From assembly GCF_009847015.1 (NCBI RefSeq), contig NZ_WVEM01000007.1:236318-300317 (forward strand): 64,000 nt of DNA, in the 5' to 3' direction. Shown here one piece after another: positions 7,774 through 16,359 of the stretch. Position numbers and translations under genes: made by a program. Under the pieces are notes generated by a model. The model did no database searches. It was not told the DNA's origin and saw only the letters and a program-made list of their open reading frames with translations. Within the stretch, counting starts at the first letter, position 1, and each line of letters begins with the position of its first letter. The stretch is from Sunxiuqinia indica (GTDB lineage Bacteria; Bacteroidota; Bacteroidia; Bacteroidales; Prolixibacteraceae).

Positions 7774-10614
7774 TTATAGTTCGTTAAATTCATAAACTTC
7801 ACCTTTTTGCGTTTCCTGTTCAATCATTTTATCTCCGTATTTTAAGCGCAATGGTTTGCCGGCAGCCGATTTCACATGAACTGTTTGAAGTTGTCCATCT
7901 TTCCAGGAGAAACTCAGTTCAAAACCGTTTCGGGCTCTTAACCCTGATATTTTTCCTTCAGACCAATCGCTGGGTAGTGCTGGCAATAAATGAATGTACC
8001 CCTGATGGCTTTGCATCAACATTTCAGCAATTCCTGCAGCTCCTCCAAAGTTGCCATCAATCTGAAACGGAGGATGCGCATCAAACAGGTTGGGGTAGGA
8101 GCCTCCTGATGATTCCCGTTCGGGGTCAATGGCTGAGCTGAGTAGCATTTGAATCATCGTGTTGGCATGATCGCCATCTAAAAAGCGAGCCCAAAAGTTT
8201 ATTTTCCAAGCCAAACTCCAACCGGTGCCGGCATCGCCCCGGTAAATCAACGACTGGCGTGCTGCTTTCATCAATTCAGGTGTCTCATCCCAGGTAAACT
8301 CACTTCCCGGGTGAACGCCCCACAAATGAGAAACATGTCGATGATGATTGGTTGTGTCATCAATATCTTCCATCCATTCCTGTAGCTGTCCGTATTGTCC
8401 AACCTGATAGGGGGCAATATGGTCGAGCTTATCTTTTACAAGCTTGGCAAAATCATGATCAGTGTCTAATATTTTTGAACTTTCAATGACAATTTTAAAC
8501 AGCGAGCGGATAATTTCATGATCCATGGTTGGTCCGGCAACTAATCCACCATTTTCGGGTGAGTTTGAAGGGGTACTGATCAAAAAACCAGTTTCCGGGT
8601 CTTCAACTAAAAAATCGACAAAAAACTGCGCGGCTCCTTTAATTTGCGGATAAGCTTCGTCTTTTAAAAATTCCTTGTCTTGAGAGTATAAATAGTGCTC
8701 CCACAAATGATGACAAAGCCAGGCCCCTCCGGTAACCCAAATTCCATGGTTCGAGTTGTTGATGGGAGCAGTTCCCCGCCATTGGTCCGTATTGTGATGG
8801 TGCACCCAGCCATTGGCTCCATAGTGGGCTTTAGCTGTTTTGCTGCCTTGCTCCGACACTTCATCAATTAGCTTGAATAAGGTGTTGTGGCATTCTGCAA
8901 TGTTTAATGGTTCAACCGGCCAGAAATTCATTTCGCAATTGATGTTGGTGGTGTATTTACTGCCCCATGCCGGATAGATTTTGTCATTCCAAATTCCTTG
9001 TAGGTTTGGAGGATTGGTACCGTCACGCCCCGAAGAAAGCATGAGATAGCGGGCATACTGCACATAGGTGGCTGCCAAGTCCTGGTCAGCTTCGTTTTTA
9101 ATATTGAAAATGCGTTCGTCAGTTGGCTGTTGTCGTTTTTCTTTTCCGCCAAACTCAATGCTAAAACGATCGAAAAGAGGTTTGTAGTCTGCTAGATGTG
9201 CCTCTTTAATTGTCTCGTATGTTTTTGATGTTGCACTCGCTAAATAGTCGTTGCAGCGAGTTTCCGGATCAGCCGAAATGTCTTGATAGCTTTTATAGTT
9301 GGTTGCAGCAACTAGTTTTAGCGTAGCTTCGTTGGCATTAGTAACCGTAATTCCATTATCGGTCGTGGTTACCTGTCCGCTTTCTGTCGAAATGCTTAAC
9401 AAGGCTGTTCCTTTCATTTCGCCATCTTCTACTTTTAACGAGAAGCCAATGGTGTTGTCGTCTACTTTGAAGAATGAGTGAATCGGGTGCTCGGTTTCAA
9501 AAGTAGCTTTAAATGAAATTTTGCCTTTCTGATCAGCTGAAAGTTTAACCGCGATCAATTCGTCAGGATGACTGGCGAGGAATTCACGTTTGTAAGTAAC
9601 TCCTTCTACTTCATAAGTAACATTTGCCAGAGCATTCTGAAGATCCAGATTTCGCCTGAAATTTGTAAACTGGTCATGTCCGTCAAATGCGATTTTGATA
9701 TCTCCAAATGGTTGATAGTCGGCCTGATATTGTGGGTAGAATGGAGGATCTTCATCAATTACATTGTATTTCCAATCGCCTTCAATAAAAATTGAATCGC
9801 TCTTTAGCCCTTTTGGCAGCAGGTGCATTTTTTTTGAGCCGGTACGGACGGCATTAAAACCACCTGTTGAGACGTAGTTATTGATTAAAACAGCAATAAC
9901 ATTTTTGCCTTTCTTGACCAGATTACCCGGAATCGTATATGTGCGGTTGGTATTACTTTCATCCATTGAGCCAACCTGTTGACCATTAAAATAGGTGAAA
10001 TCCTGATCCTTAATTTTCCCGAGATTAATGACTAGCTTTTTCCCTTTCCAATTTTCGGGAACATCAATTGTCTTTCTGAAAAGTACCGAGCCGTTCATGT
10101 CGGGCAAGCCCTTTCGTTCCCATACACTTTTGTAGTCAATCAGCATGGTTTCCCATTCCGAATCATCAAAAGTAGCTTGAAAAGCTGTTTGTACTTTGGG
10201 GAGGTTGAGCAGGCTATCTGCCCAAAGTTTCTTTTTCTCTGGGAAATCTTCTTCGTATGCCTGTTTTCCCATAAAAACTTTGTTGGCGAGTTTTTCAGCT
10301 GCGTCTTGTTTTCCGTCGAATAGTAATTGGCGAATTTCACTGAGATACTTGTTGGCATCTTCCCGGTAGTAGGTTCTGGGCATGCAATCCCAAAGCGTTT
10401 CCTCGTTGAACTGGATATGCTCTTCAGAAGGGATTCCATAAACCATTGCACCAAGGCGTCCATTCCCAATAGGAAGCGCTTCTTCCCATATTTGTGCAGG
10501 CTTGTTATACCACAGCTCCAGTGTTTCTTCCTGTTCTTGTTGCCTACAGGCCGGAAAAATAAAAGCTCCACAGAGAATAAAAATCAGAGAATAATTGAAT
10601 GCTACGTTTTTCAT
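7774..10614 (-). CDS. GH95 alpha-L-fucosidase/alpha-L-galactosidase family protein with inserted domain
   Basis: 946 residues from an ATG at 10614 that gives a lipoprotein signal (FIFPACRQQ). GH95 hallmarks: N-terminal LPIGNGRLGAMVYG and ETLW, (alpha/alpha)6 barrel motifs NINCEMNFWPVEPLN and SHLWGVHPG, and the C-terminal DGNFGGAAGIAEMLMQSH with the catalytic Asp. Between NKVFMG (about residue 116) and QPFGDIKIAF (about 301), where GH95 proteins normally run on directly, roughly 180 residues are inserted. They look like a GH2-type sugar-binding jelly roll (WERKGLPDMNGSVLFRKTID, FTYFNGQQVGS, NVIAVLINNY). GH95 enzymes remove terminal alpha-L-Fuc or alpha-L-Gal; in Bacteroides RG-II loci a GH95 removes L-galactose from chain A. 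Last gene of the leftward operon. Confidence 0.9.
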   Translation of the reverse strand: MKNVAFNYSLIFILCGAFIFPACRQQEQEETLELWYNKPAQIWEEALPIGNGRLGAMVYGIPSEEHIQFNEETLWDCMPRTYYREDANKYLSEIRQLLFDGKQDAAEKLANKVFMGKQAYEEDFPEKKKLWADSLLNLPKVQTAFQATFDDSEWETMLIDYKSVWERKGLPDMNGSVLFRKTIDVPENWKGKKLVINLGKIKDQDFTYFNGQQVGSMDESNTNRTYTIPGNLVKKGKNVIAVLINNYVSTGGFNAVRTGSKKMHLLPKGLKSDSIFIEGDWKYNVIDEDPPFYPQYQADYQPFGDIKIAFDGHDQFTNFRRNLDLQNALANVTYEVEGVTYKREFLASHPDELIAVKLSADQKGKISFKATFETEHPIHSFFKVDDNTIGFSLKVEDGEMKGTALLSISTESGQVTTTDNGITVTNANEATLKLVAATNYKSYQDISADPETRCNDYLASATSKTYETIKEAHLADYKPLFDRFSIEFGGKEKRQQPTDERIFNIKNEADQDLAATYVQYARYLMLSSGRDGTNPPNLQGIWNDKIYPAWGSKYTTNINCEMNFWPVEPLNIAECHNTLFKLIDEVSEQGSKTAKAHYGANGWVHHHNTDQWRGTAPINNSNHGIWVTGGAWLCHHLWEHYLYSQDKEFLKDEAYPQIKGAAQFFVDFLVEDPETGFLISTPSNSPENGGLVAGPTMDHEIIRSLFKIVIESSKILDTDHDFAKLVKDKLDHIAPYQVGQYGQLQEWMEDIDDTTNHHRHVSHLWGVHPGSEFTWDETPELMKAARQSLIYRGDAGTGWSLAWKINFWARFLDGDHANTMIQMLLSSAIDPERESSGGSYPNLFDAHPPFQIDGNFGGAAGIAEMLMQSHQGYIHLLPALPSDWSEGKISGLRARNGFELSFSWKDGQLQTVHVKSAAGKPLRLKYGDKMIEQETQKGEVYEFNEL

Positions 10615-10633
10615 GGTTCTTTGGTTGATAAAC

Positions 10634-10676
10634 AAATAAGCTTTTAACAATCGGATGAATTGCTAAAAGCTTATTT
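10634..10676 (-). terminator. 13-bp perfect hairpin between GH105 and GH95
   Basis: AAATAAGCTTTTA (10634-10646) and TAAAAGCTTATTT (10664-10676) are perfect inverted repeats around a 17-nt loop. They start 20 bp upstream of the GH95 ATG in the GH105-GH95 gap. The T-run after the stem on the minus strand is interrupted (TTTGTTT), so it may act as a partial terminator, an attenuator or an RNA-stabilising hairpin. Confidence 0.45.
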
Positions 10677-10775
10677 TTATTTGGTGTATGAGCTTTGATT
10701 TTGAAGCCTCATTTAATGAATACTATAAAATAAACAATCAAGAGGGCGCATCCCCTAGCCGATTGTTAGATTTTC

Positions 10776-11957
10776 TTATTTGTCTAATTCAACTGCTGCT
10801 AAAATAAATGGACCAACTCCTTTGCAGTCGTTTTTAACAATGGTTTCGGTGGTGTAATACTCGTAACTTCCATCGCGATAGGGATTGCCTCCCAGCCCAC
10901 AACTACCGCAAATGTTTACCATGCTGGGCAGTCCATCTTCATCTTCAATAATAAAGGTTTCAACCATATCGTCAAAAGCTTCGCTGGCAATATCGAAGTA
11001 CTTGTTGTCCAAATAACCCTTGTTGGCACCTTTGGCCATTGCATAAATATACATGGCAGTTCCCGATCCTTCCAGGTAATTTCCTTCACGATTTCCTTGG
11101 TCGAGTACCTGATACCACACGCCACTTTCCTCATCTCGAACCTGAAGCAGGGCATCGATTGTGTTTTTCAATATTTCGATCAGGTCAGCACGATCCGGAT
11201 GATCTTCAGGCAGGTCGTCCAAAACATCAACAATGGCCATAACATACCATCCCATGGCACGACTCCAAAAGTGAGGAGAAAGCCCCGTTTCCGGATCAGC
11301 CCATTTTTGCTCCTTACTTTCATCCCAGGCATGATACAGCAGTCCGGTTTTTGGGTCGCGTGTTTTTTCATACACCAGCTCAATTTCGTGCGTGGCAACA
11401 TCATACCACTTAGGAGCGTCAAATTCACGAGCATACATGCTTAAAAAGGGCATGCCCATGTAAACTCCATCCAACCATATTTGCGACGGATAGCGCTTTT
11501 TATGCCAATAGCCACCACTCTTTGTTTTTGGATGGTTTTCCATTTGGGTGATAAACTGCCCCAATGCTTTCTTGTATTTTTCTTCGCCAGTCTTTTTGTA
11601 CAGAATGATCAGGTTTTTGGCCGGATTGATCAGGTCAATATTGTACTTTTCCATGCTGTATCGTGGAATAGTACCATCTTTTTCTACCATTTGGTCGATG
11701 TAGGCTTCCATGTAATCAGAATACTTGGGATCTTTATCTCCAAGTTTGTTGATGGCCATTCCAAGCAAGGCTACGTCATACGACCAGCCCATTCGGGTAC
11801 GACCATTGTAATAACCTAAACTATCGTTTCTCTGCATAACGGCATCAGCCATTTTTACACTCCATTTTTCTTGAGCTGCTTCTGTTTGTTGCTTGTTTGT
11901 ATTTGCGCTACAGCTGCTTAGAATTGCAACGATGGCAATAAAAATTAAATGTTTCAT
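10776..11957 (-). CDS. GH105 unsaturated rhamnogalacturonyl/galacturonyl hydrolase
   Basis: 393-residue lipoprotein (VAILSSCSAN) with an (alpha/alpha)6 barrel of the GH105/GH88 type. Signatures: RMGWSYDVALLG, YPSQIWLDGVYMGMPF (with the family Asp), LSPHFWSRAMGWYVMAIVDVL, GNYLEGSGTAMY and YYTTETIVKNDCKGVGPF. The enzymes hydrate and thereby release the 4,5-unsaturated uronic acid left at the non-reducing end by pectate or rhamnogalacturonan lyases. It starts 21 bp after the GH28 stop, in the same operon. This implies a pectin lyase is encoded elsewhere, or that the beta-helix protein at 20225 is one. Confidence 0.92.
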   Translation of the reverse strand: MKHLIFIAIVAILSSCSANTNKQQTEAAQEKWSVKMADAVMQRNDSLGYYNGRTRMGWSYDVALLGMAINKLGDKDPKYSDYMEAYIDQMVEKDGTIPRYSMEKYNIDLINPAKNLIILYKKTGEEKYKKALGQFITQMENHPKTKSGGYWHKKRYPSQIWLDGVYMGMPFLSMYAREFDAPKWYDVATHEIELVYEKTRDPKTGLLYHAWDESKEQKWADPETGLSPHFWSRAMGWYVMAIVDVLDDLPEDHPDRADLIEILKNTIDALLQVRDEESGVWYQVLDQGNREGNYLEGSGTAMYIYAMAKGANKGYLDNKYFDIASEAFDDMVETFIIEDEDGLPSMVNICGSCGLGGNPYRDGSYEYYTTETIVKNDCKGVGPFILAAVELDK

Positions 11958-11978
11958 CTATTTTATCTTTTAGCTTGA

Positions 11979-13550
11979 TTATTCTGTTATGTTGAAATTC
12001 GCGTCCTTTGATTTTATAACTTTATTCGTCACATTAACCAGTTCATTGTTTTTAAGGTATATGGCTTTTGTCTTTTCTCCATCTAATTGAAGAAAAACAT
12101 CAGTCGGATATGTCTGGAAGCAATTGTAAATAAATGAGTTCTGAACGTCAGTCAGTTTTATGACAGGGATTCCATTTTTAGGAGTGTCGGTTTTTACATT
12201 ATCGATAATTAGGTTTTTCGAATCTGTTGCCATTACGGATGGCCCATCCTGTGTGTCAACTTTTACATTATGAAATTCAATATTCTCCGCATCTTCAATT
12301 GAGAATCCTTTTTCTCCTTTTAGTTGAATGTCGTTGAATGTTATGTCTTTAATTTTTAGCTCATCAAGACCTAGTAAAAATCCAGCTTGATAGGCTTCGC
12401 CGGTGATGTTGCTAAAGTGAATGTTCCGGAATGAGGGGGTTCTTTCTGAAACCGGTTCATCTGCCGTTTTTGAGTAAAACATATTGAGTTTAATCGCTTC
12501 TTTGCGAATTCCTTTCATGATGATATTGCTTACCCTGATGTCTTCAACCACTCCGCCACGTCCGCGAGTCGATTTGATTCGAATACCCCGGTCTGTACCT
12601 TCGAACACGCAGTTGGAAATTGTTACTTTTTTTACTCCGCCTGACATTTCACTACCAATGACGACAGCACCATGTCCATTTAGCATCGTACAGTTCGTAA
12701 TGGTAATATTTTCACAGGGCGTATTCATTTTTCTCCCTGCCCGATCTTTGCCCGATTTTATGGTAATACAGTCGTCGCCCACCGAAATATGGCAGTCGGA
12801 GATATGAACATTTCGGCATGATTCCGGGTTGATGCCATCCGTATTCGGAGAATCCGGATTGTTTATGGTTACATTTGTTACGGTTACATTATCACAAAAC
12901 TGTGGATTTACCGTCCAAAAAGGGGAGTTGGTAATGGTTATTCCTTCAATCAGCACATTTTTACAGTACATAGGCTGGATAAATGGAGGACGAAGAAAAC
13001 CACGTTCGATCATTCCCGGTTCATCGGGGTACAGTATTTCTTCATTTTGCTTGGCAAACTCTTGCTGCCACTCCGATTTGAAGTCTTTGGGTTGCGAATA
13101 AAGCCAGTGGTGATAGTCCCACCATTTTTTTCCTTGACCATCAATCTTACCTCGTCCGGTAATTGTAATGTTTTCGGCTTCGAATGCGTAAAAAAGAGGT
13201 GAAAAATTAACCACATCAATACCTTCCCAGCGAGATTGTACCATGGGTAAATAGTCATTGAAATCGTCAGAAAATTTCAATGTTGCTCCTGCCTCTAAAT
13301 GGATCGTAATATTGCTTTTTAACACGATTGGGCCGGTTAAATATTCACCTGCCGGGAAATAAATTGTTCCTCCACCTTCCTTACAGGCAAGTTCAATTGT
13401 GTGATCAATGATATCAGTTATTTTTTGTTTCCCTTGATTGGTCGCCCCATGATCAAGGATGTTGAAGCTGTTTTGAGCAATAGCTGAGAACCCTATGGCA
13501 ATGGTAAATAACGTAAGTAATAGTTTGTACTTTGCTTGATTTGCGATCAT
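11979..13550 (-). CDS. GH28 polygalacturonase
   Basis: 523 residues from the ATG at 13550, giving a signal peptide (FTIAIGFSAIAQN). A right-handed beta-helix enzyme. GH28 motifs are intact: NTDGINPESC, VGDDCITIKSG with the catalytic Asp pair, GHGAVVIGSEMSGG with the catalytic His, and the RIKS loop. The N-terminal segment (FNILDHGATNQG, DIIDHTIELACKEGGGTIYFPAGEYLTGP) is also typical of Bacteroidota exo-polygalacturonases. Hydrolyses alpha-1,4-galacturonan; in B. thetaiotaomicron a GH28 (BT1018 from memory) attacks the galacturonan backbone in the RG-II locus. First gene of the GH28-GH105-GH95 operon, with a promoter and operator candidate about 110-155 bp upstream. Confidence 0.93.
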   Translation of the reverse strand: MIANQAKYKLLLTLFTIAIGFSAIAQNSFNILDHGATNQGKQKITDIIDHTIELACKEGGGTIYFPAGEYLTGPIVLKSNITIHLEAGATLKFSDDFNDYLPMVQSRWEGIDVVNFSPLFYAFEAENITITGRGKIDGQGKKWWDYHHWLYSQPKDFKSEWQQEFAKQNEEILYPDEPGMIERGFLRPPFIQPMYCKNVLIEGITITNSPFWTVNPQFCDNVTVTNVTINNPDSPNTDGINPESCRNVHISDCHISVGDDCITIKSGKDRAGRKMNTPCENITITNCTMLNGHGAVVIGSEMSGGVKKVTISNCVFEGTDRGIRIKSTRGRGGVVEDIRVSNIIMKGIRKEAIKLNMFYSKTADEPVSERTPSFRNIHFSNITGEAYQAGFLLGLDELKIKDITFNDIQLKGEKGFSIEDAENIEFHNVKVDTQDGPSVMATDSKNLIIDNVKTDTPKNGIPVIKLTDVQNSFIYNCFQTYPTDVFLQLDGEKTKAIYLKNNELVNVTNKVIKSKDANFNITE

Positions 13551-13662
13551 AGTTCGTCGATTCGTTTTTATCAATATTAATTAGTCTGATTTTTAGCAGC
13601 CTGAGAAGGAGATAGAATGATTCATAAGACTTCATTTTGTCGTTCAGACTGATTTTATAAGA

Positions 13663-13692
13663 CAAATATAAATGTAAAAAATATAAAAACAA
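13663..13692 (-). promoter_or_regulatory. Bacteroidota-type promoter of the GH28 operon
   Basis: Read on the minus strand: TTG at 13692-13690, a 19-bp spacer, then TATATTTG at 13670-13663. This matches the TTG-N19-TAnnTTTG consensus exactly. It predicts transcription starting near 13655 and a leader of about 105 nt before the GH28 ATG. The operator candidate at 13693-13706 abuts the -33 element. Confidence 0.6.
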
Positions 13693-13706
13693 TGAAAACG
13701 ATTACA
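13693..13706. promoter_or_regulatory. LacI-type operator candidate at the GH28 promoter
   Basis: TGAAAACGATTACA matches the palindrome TGTAAACGTTTACA at 12 of 14 positions and keeps the central CG. It directly adjoins the -33 element of the GH28 promoter, a position suited to repression or activation. Confidence 0.5.
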
Positions 13707-14124
13707 CATTTATTGATGCTGTGTGTATTGATTTTTACAAAGTCGCGGCTGGTTGTTGTTGGCGAGGTGATGTTAATATAATATCCTAAAGCTTATTTTT
13801 AGTTTAGTTGAATTGCTGTCTGGGATGTGGCTAATGTTTTTATAATGAGTATTATATATGAGCGTTTGTGCTGGTTTTATTGAAGGGGAAATAAACGCGT
13901 TTTGAATAGTATTCTTAACTGAAAATTTTTGAAAGATATGTATCCTTATGGTGAACTCACAGGTGAGATCTGACAATTTGTTCAGGATTGATTTAATTAT
14001 TACTAATTAATCGTTGAAATTTAGATGTGTTCTTAACATCCAGTGTTTGAGATGCATGTGTCGAGCTTGCTATGCTTGTCAATAGTTGGATTTGCATAAA
14101 ATTAAAAAAAGGTATAAATTGCGC
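13707..14124. other. Divergent intergenic region without a recognisable gene
   Basis: The space between the GH28 and Fe-ADH genes (13551-14286) carries no credible coding frame. Besides the operator and promoter candidates listed separately, only a weak plus-strand promoter-like match is seen: TTTG at 14046-14049, 21 bp, TATGCTTG at 14071-14078 (one mismatch). Confidence 0.5.
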
Positions 14125-14138
14125 TGTAAACGTTTACA
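14125..14138. promoter_or_regulatory. Perfect LacI-type operator palindrome upstream of the sugar-acid operon
   Basis: TGTAAACGTTTACA is a perfect 14-bp palindrome with central CG, the archetypal LacI/GalR/CcpA-like operator. It lies 149 bp before the Fe-ADH start codon and downstream of a weak promoter match at 14046-14078, where a bound repressor could block transcription of the operon at 14287-20145. Confidence 0.65.
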
Positions 14139-14286
14139 TAATGGGATTGCAAGCTTTTTTAACTGGTGCTATTTCAGGGGTTTGACGCTGTGGACGTTGC
14201 TAACTCGTGATTTTTTTTAAGGGTTAATAATTGAATAGAGGCGCTAATGGTAGGTGTGCCTATTCATCGCCGAACATAAATTAAAA

Positions 14287-15432
14287 ATGAATAGAATTTT
14301 ACTTCAACAACCGTCAAGCATTGTGTTTGGCGAAGATAGTCTTGGAAAGTTTACGGAAGACTATTTAAATATGAAACATAAATCGTTATACCTGTTGACA
14401 ATTAGTCCGGTAGTGCCCTTGTTGGGCGATTTATTAAAGACTTTTGAAAAAGAAGGAATCCGGGTTCAAATCAACACCGGAATAGAAGGAGAGCCTTCAT
14501 TTCGTGATTTTGAAAAGGTTCTGTTAGAAGCTCGAAACTTTGGCGCCGATAGCGTGGTTGGAATTGGAGGTGGAAGTGTTTTGGATGTCGCAAAGTTTTT
14601 AGCAGCAATGCTGAAAAATGACCAAAATATATCAGACGTTATAGGAATAGGCTTGCTCAAGGAGCGAAAAACTTATTTGGCCTGTTTGCCAACCACCAGT
14701 GGTACTGGAAGCGAAGTTTCTCCAAACGCGATATTTCTTGATGAAAAAGATGGTGGCAAAAAAGGCGTAATCAGTCCGTTCCTTGTGCCCGATGGCGCAT
14801 ATATCGATCCAGCCTTAACAGTTGGAGTTCCGCCGGCTGTTACTGCAGCAACCGGTATCGATGCGTTGACACACTGTTTAGAGGCATACGTTAATCGTTT
14901 TGCTCATCCAATGGTTGATTTGTGGGCATTGGAAGGAATCCGGTTAATCAGTCAAAATTTGGAGAGCGCTTGTAAAGACGGTAACGATATAGACGCTCGC
15001 GCGGCAGTTGCTTTAGGAAGTGTATATGGCGGAATGTGCCTGGGGCCGGTTAACACGGCAGCAGTGCATGCGTTGGCGTATCCGTTGGGAAGCATCTACG
15101 ACGTTCCGCACGGGTTGTCAAATGCACTGATGTTGCCTTATGTGATGGAGTACAACATGCCTGAGGGCAACGAACGTTTGGCCGGAGTAGCAAAAGCTTT
15201 GGGCGTTACTCAGTCCGGAGCTGACTCGGAACTGGCTCAGTCCGGAGTGTTAAAGATTAAAGAATTGATTGCTGCCTGCGGTTTGCCAGGTCGGCTATCC
15301 GAAATTAACATCAAAAAGGAAGACATTAAAAAGATGGCAGATGCAGCTATTTTGGTTCAACGTCTTTTAAATAATAATGTAAAGGAACTAACAATAGAGG
15401 ACATTGTTTCGATCTACAAAAAAGCATATTAA
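14287..15432 (+). CDS. Iron-containing (group III) alcohol dehydrogenase
   Basis: 381 residues from the ATG at 14287; an in-frame GTG further upstream is less likely because family similarity begins at MNRILLQQPSSIVFG. NAD(P)-binding GGGSVLDVAK (about residues 94-103) and TTSGTGSEVSP (136-146) are intact. The metal ligands Asp192, His196, His261 and His275 keep the spacing of FucO-like enzymes. These enzymes interconvert small aldehydes or ketones and alcohols. First gene of the operon with the aldolase (3 bp gap), PdxA2, DUF1537 kinase and symporter. In the proposed pathway it reduces the four-carbon aldehyde acid released by the aldolase to a C4 sugar acid. Substrate is inferred from context only. 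Confidence 0.88.
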   Translation: MNRILLQQPSSIVFGEDSLGKFTEDYLNMKHKSLYLLTISPVVPLLGDLLKTFEKEGIRVQINTGIEGEPSFRDFEKVLLEARNFGADSVVGIGGGSVLDVAKFLAAMLKNDQNISDVIGIGLLKERKTYLACLPTTSGTGSEVSPNAIFLDEKDGGKKGVISPFLVPDGAYIDPALTVGVPPAVTAATGIDALTHCLEAYVNRFAHPMVDLWALEGIRLISQNLESACKDGNDIDARAAVALGSVYGGMCLGPVNTAAVHALAYPLGSIYDVPHGLSNALMLPYVMEYNMPEGNERLAGVAKALGVTQSGADSELAQSGVLKIKELIAACGLPGRLSEINIKKEDIKKMADAAILVQRLLNNNVKELTIEDIVSIYKKAY

Positions 15433-15435
15433 CGA

Positions 15436-16359
15436 ATGAAACCTGGAAAAAAATACCATGGAGTAATTGTGCCAATGATTACTCCATTTAAAGAAGATAA
15501 TACAATTGATGGAGAGTCGGTTGGGCGCATTGTTGGGCTACTCAAGAGTGCTGGTGTGTATCCATTTATTTTAGGAACTACCGGAGAGGCTCCGTCTATT
15601 TCGGATGAGCAGAAAGACCGAATGGTTGCTGAGACTGTAAAATACGCTGGTGCAGGTTGTCTGGTGTATGCGGGTATTTCATCCAATTGCTTTGAAGAGT
15701 CGGTAACAATGGCTCGGAAATACCATGGAATGGGAGTTGATGTTGTTGTTGCAACGCTTCCGGCTTACTATCCGATGAACAATCAGCAGATGGTGAATTA
15801 TTTCACGGATTTAGCTGATCAGGTACCTTGTCCTTTGATTATTTATAACATGCCGGCAACGGTCAAAATTTCAATCCCGTTAGAGGTTCTTGATCAATTA
15901 AGCAAGCATCCTAACATTGTTGGAACAAAGGATTCGGAGCGAGATCTGGAACGCTTAGATCGTTCTATTGAATTGTGGAAAGATCGACCGGATTTTGTCC
16001 ACCTTTTAGGTTGGGCTGCTCAATCGGCTTACGCTTTAAAAAAAGGATCCGATGGCATTGTTCCAAGCACCGGCAATTTTGTGCCGGAACTTTATCAAGA
16101 TCTATACCTGTCGAACTTGGAAGGCAAGTTTGAACGAGCGGACGAACTGCAACGGCAGACAAACGATTTGTCATTGCTTTATCAAAAGGACCGAATTTTA
16201 AGCCAATCAATTCCAGCCTTAAAGTCAATTCTGGCTGTAATGGGAATTTGCGGAACTCAGGTTTTGCCACCAATGTATCGTTTACACGATGAAACAGTAT
16301 TTCAGAATAATATAAAAGAAGAATTACAAAAATTAGAAATTATTCAGCTCAATGAGTAA
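15436..16359 (+). CDS. DapA-family (N-acetylneuraminate lyase superfamily) aldolase
   Basis: 307 residues, full length for the family. GTTGE motif at 47-51, active-site Tyr137 in IIYNMPA, and Schiff-base Lys165 in VGTKDS are all present. The family forms or breaks C-C bonds next to the keto group of 2-oxo acids, usually releasing pyruvate, or dehydrates sugar acids. A lysine-biosynthesis role is unlikely given the operon: Fe-ADH before it, PdxA2 overlapping by 8 bp after it, then a C4-acid kinase and an uptake symporter. A 2-keto-3-deoxy sugar acid such as DHA from RG-II is the best-fitting substrate; KDO, KDG or 2-keto-3-deoxy-rhamnonate-type acids are alternatives. Confidence 0.9.
   Translation: MKPGKKYHGVIVPMITPFKEDNTIDGESVGRIVGLLKSAGVYPFILGTTGEAPSISDEQKDRMVAETVKYAGAGCLVYAGISSNCFEESVTMARKYHGMGVDVVVATLPAYYPMNNQQMVNYFTDLADQVPCPLIIYNMPATVKISIPLEVLDQLSKHPNIVGTKDSERDLERLDRSIELWKDRPDFVHLLGWAAQSAYALKKGSDGIVPSTGNFVPELYQDLYLSNLEGKFERADELQRQTNDLSLLYQKDRILSQSIPALKSILAVMGICGTQVLPPMYRLHDETVFQNNIKEELQKLEIIQLNE

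Noticed and set aside
13773..13976. 67-residue minus-strand frame in the GH28/Fe-ADH intergenic region
   Set aside because: No signal, motif, ribosome-binding site or operon context; the region is better explained as regulatory.
15436..16359. DapA-family protein as lysine-biosynthesis enzyme or sialic-acid lyase
   Set aside because: No lysine or sialic-acid genes are nearby, and the operon partners are sugar-acid enzymes; the sialidase-like proteins here lack the FRIP motif.
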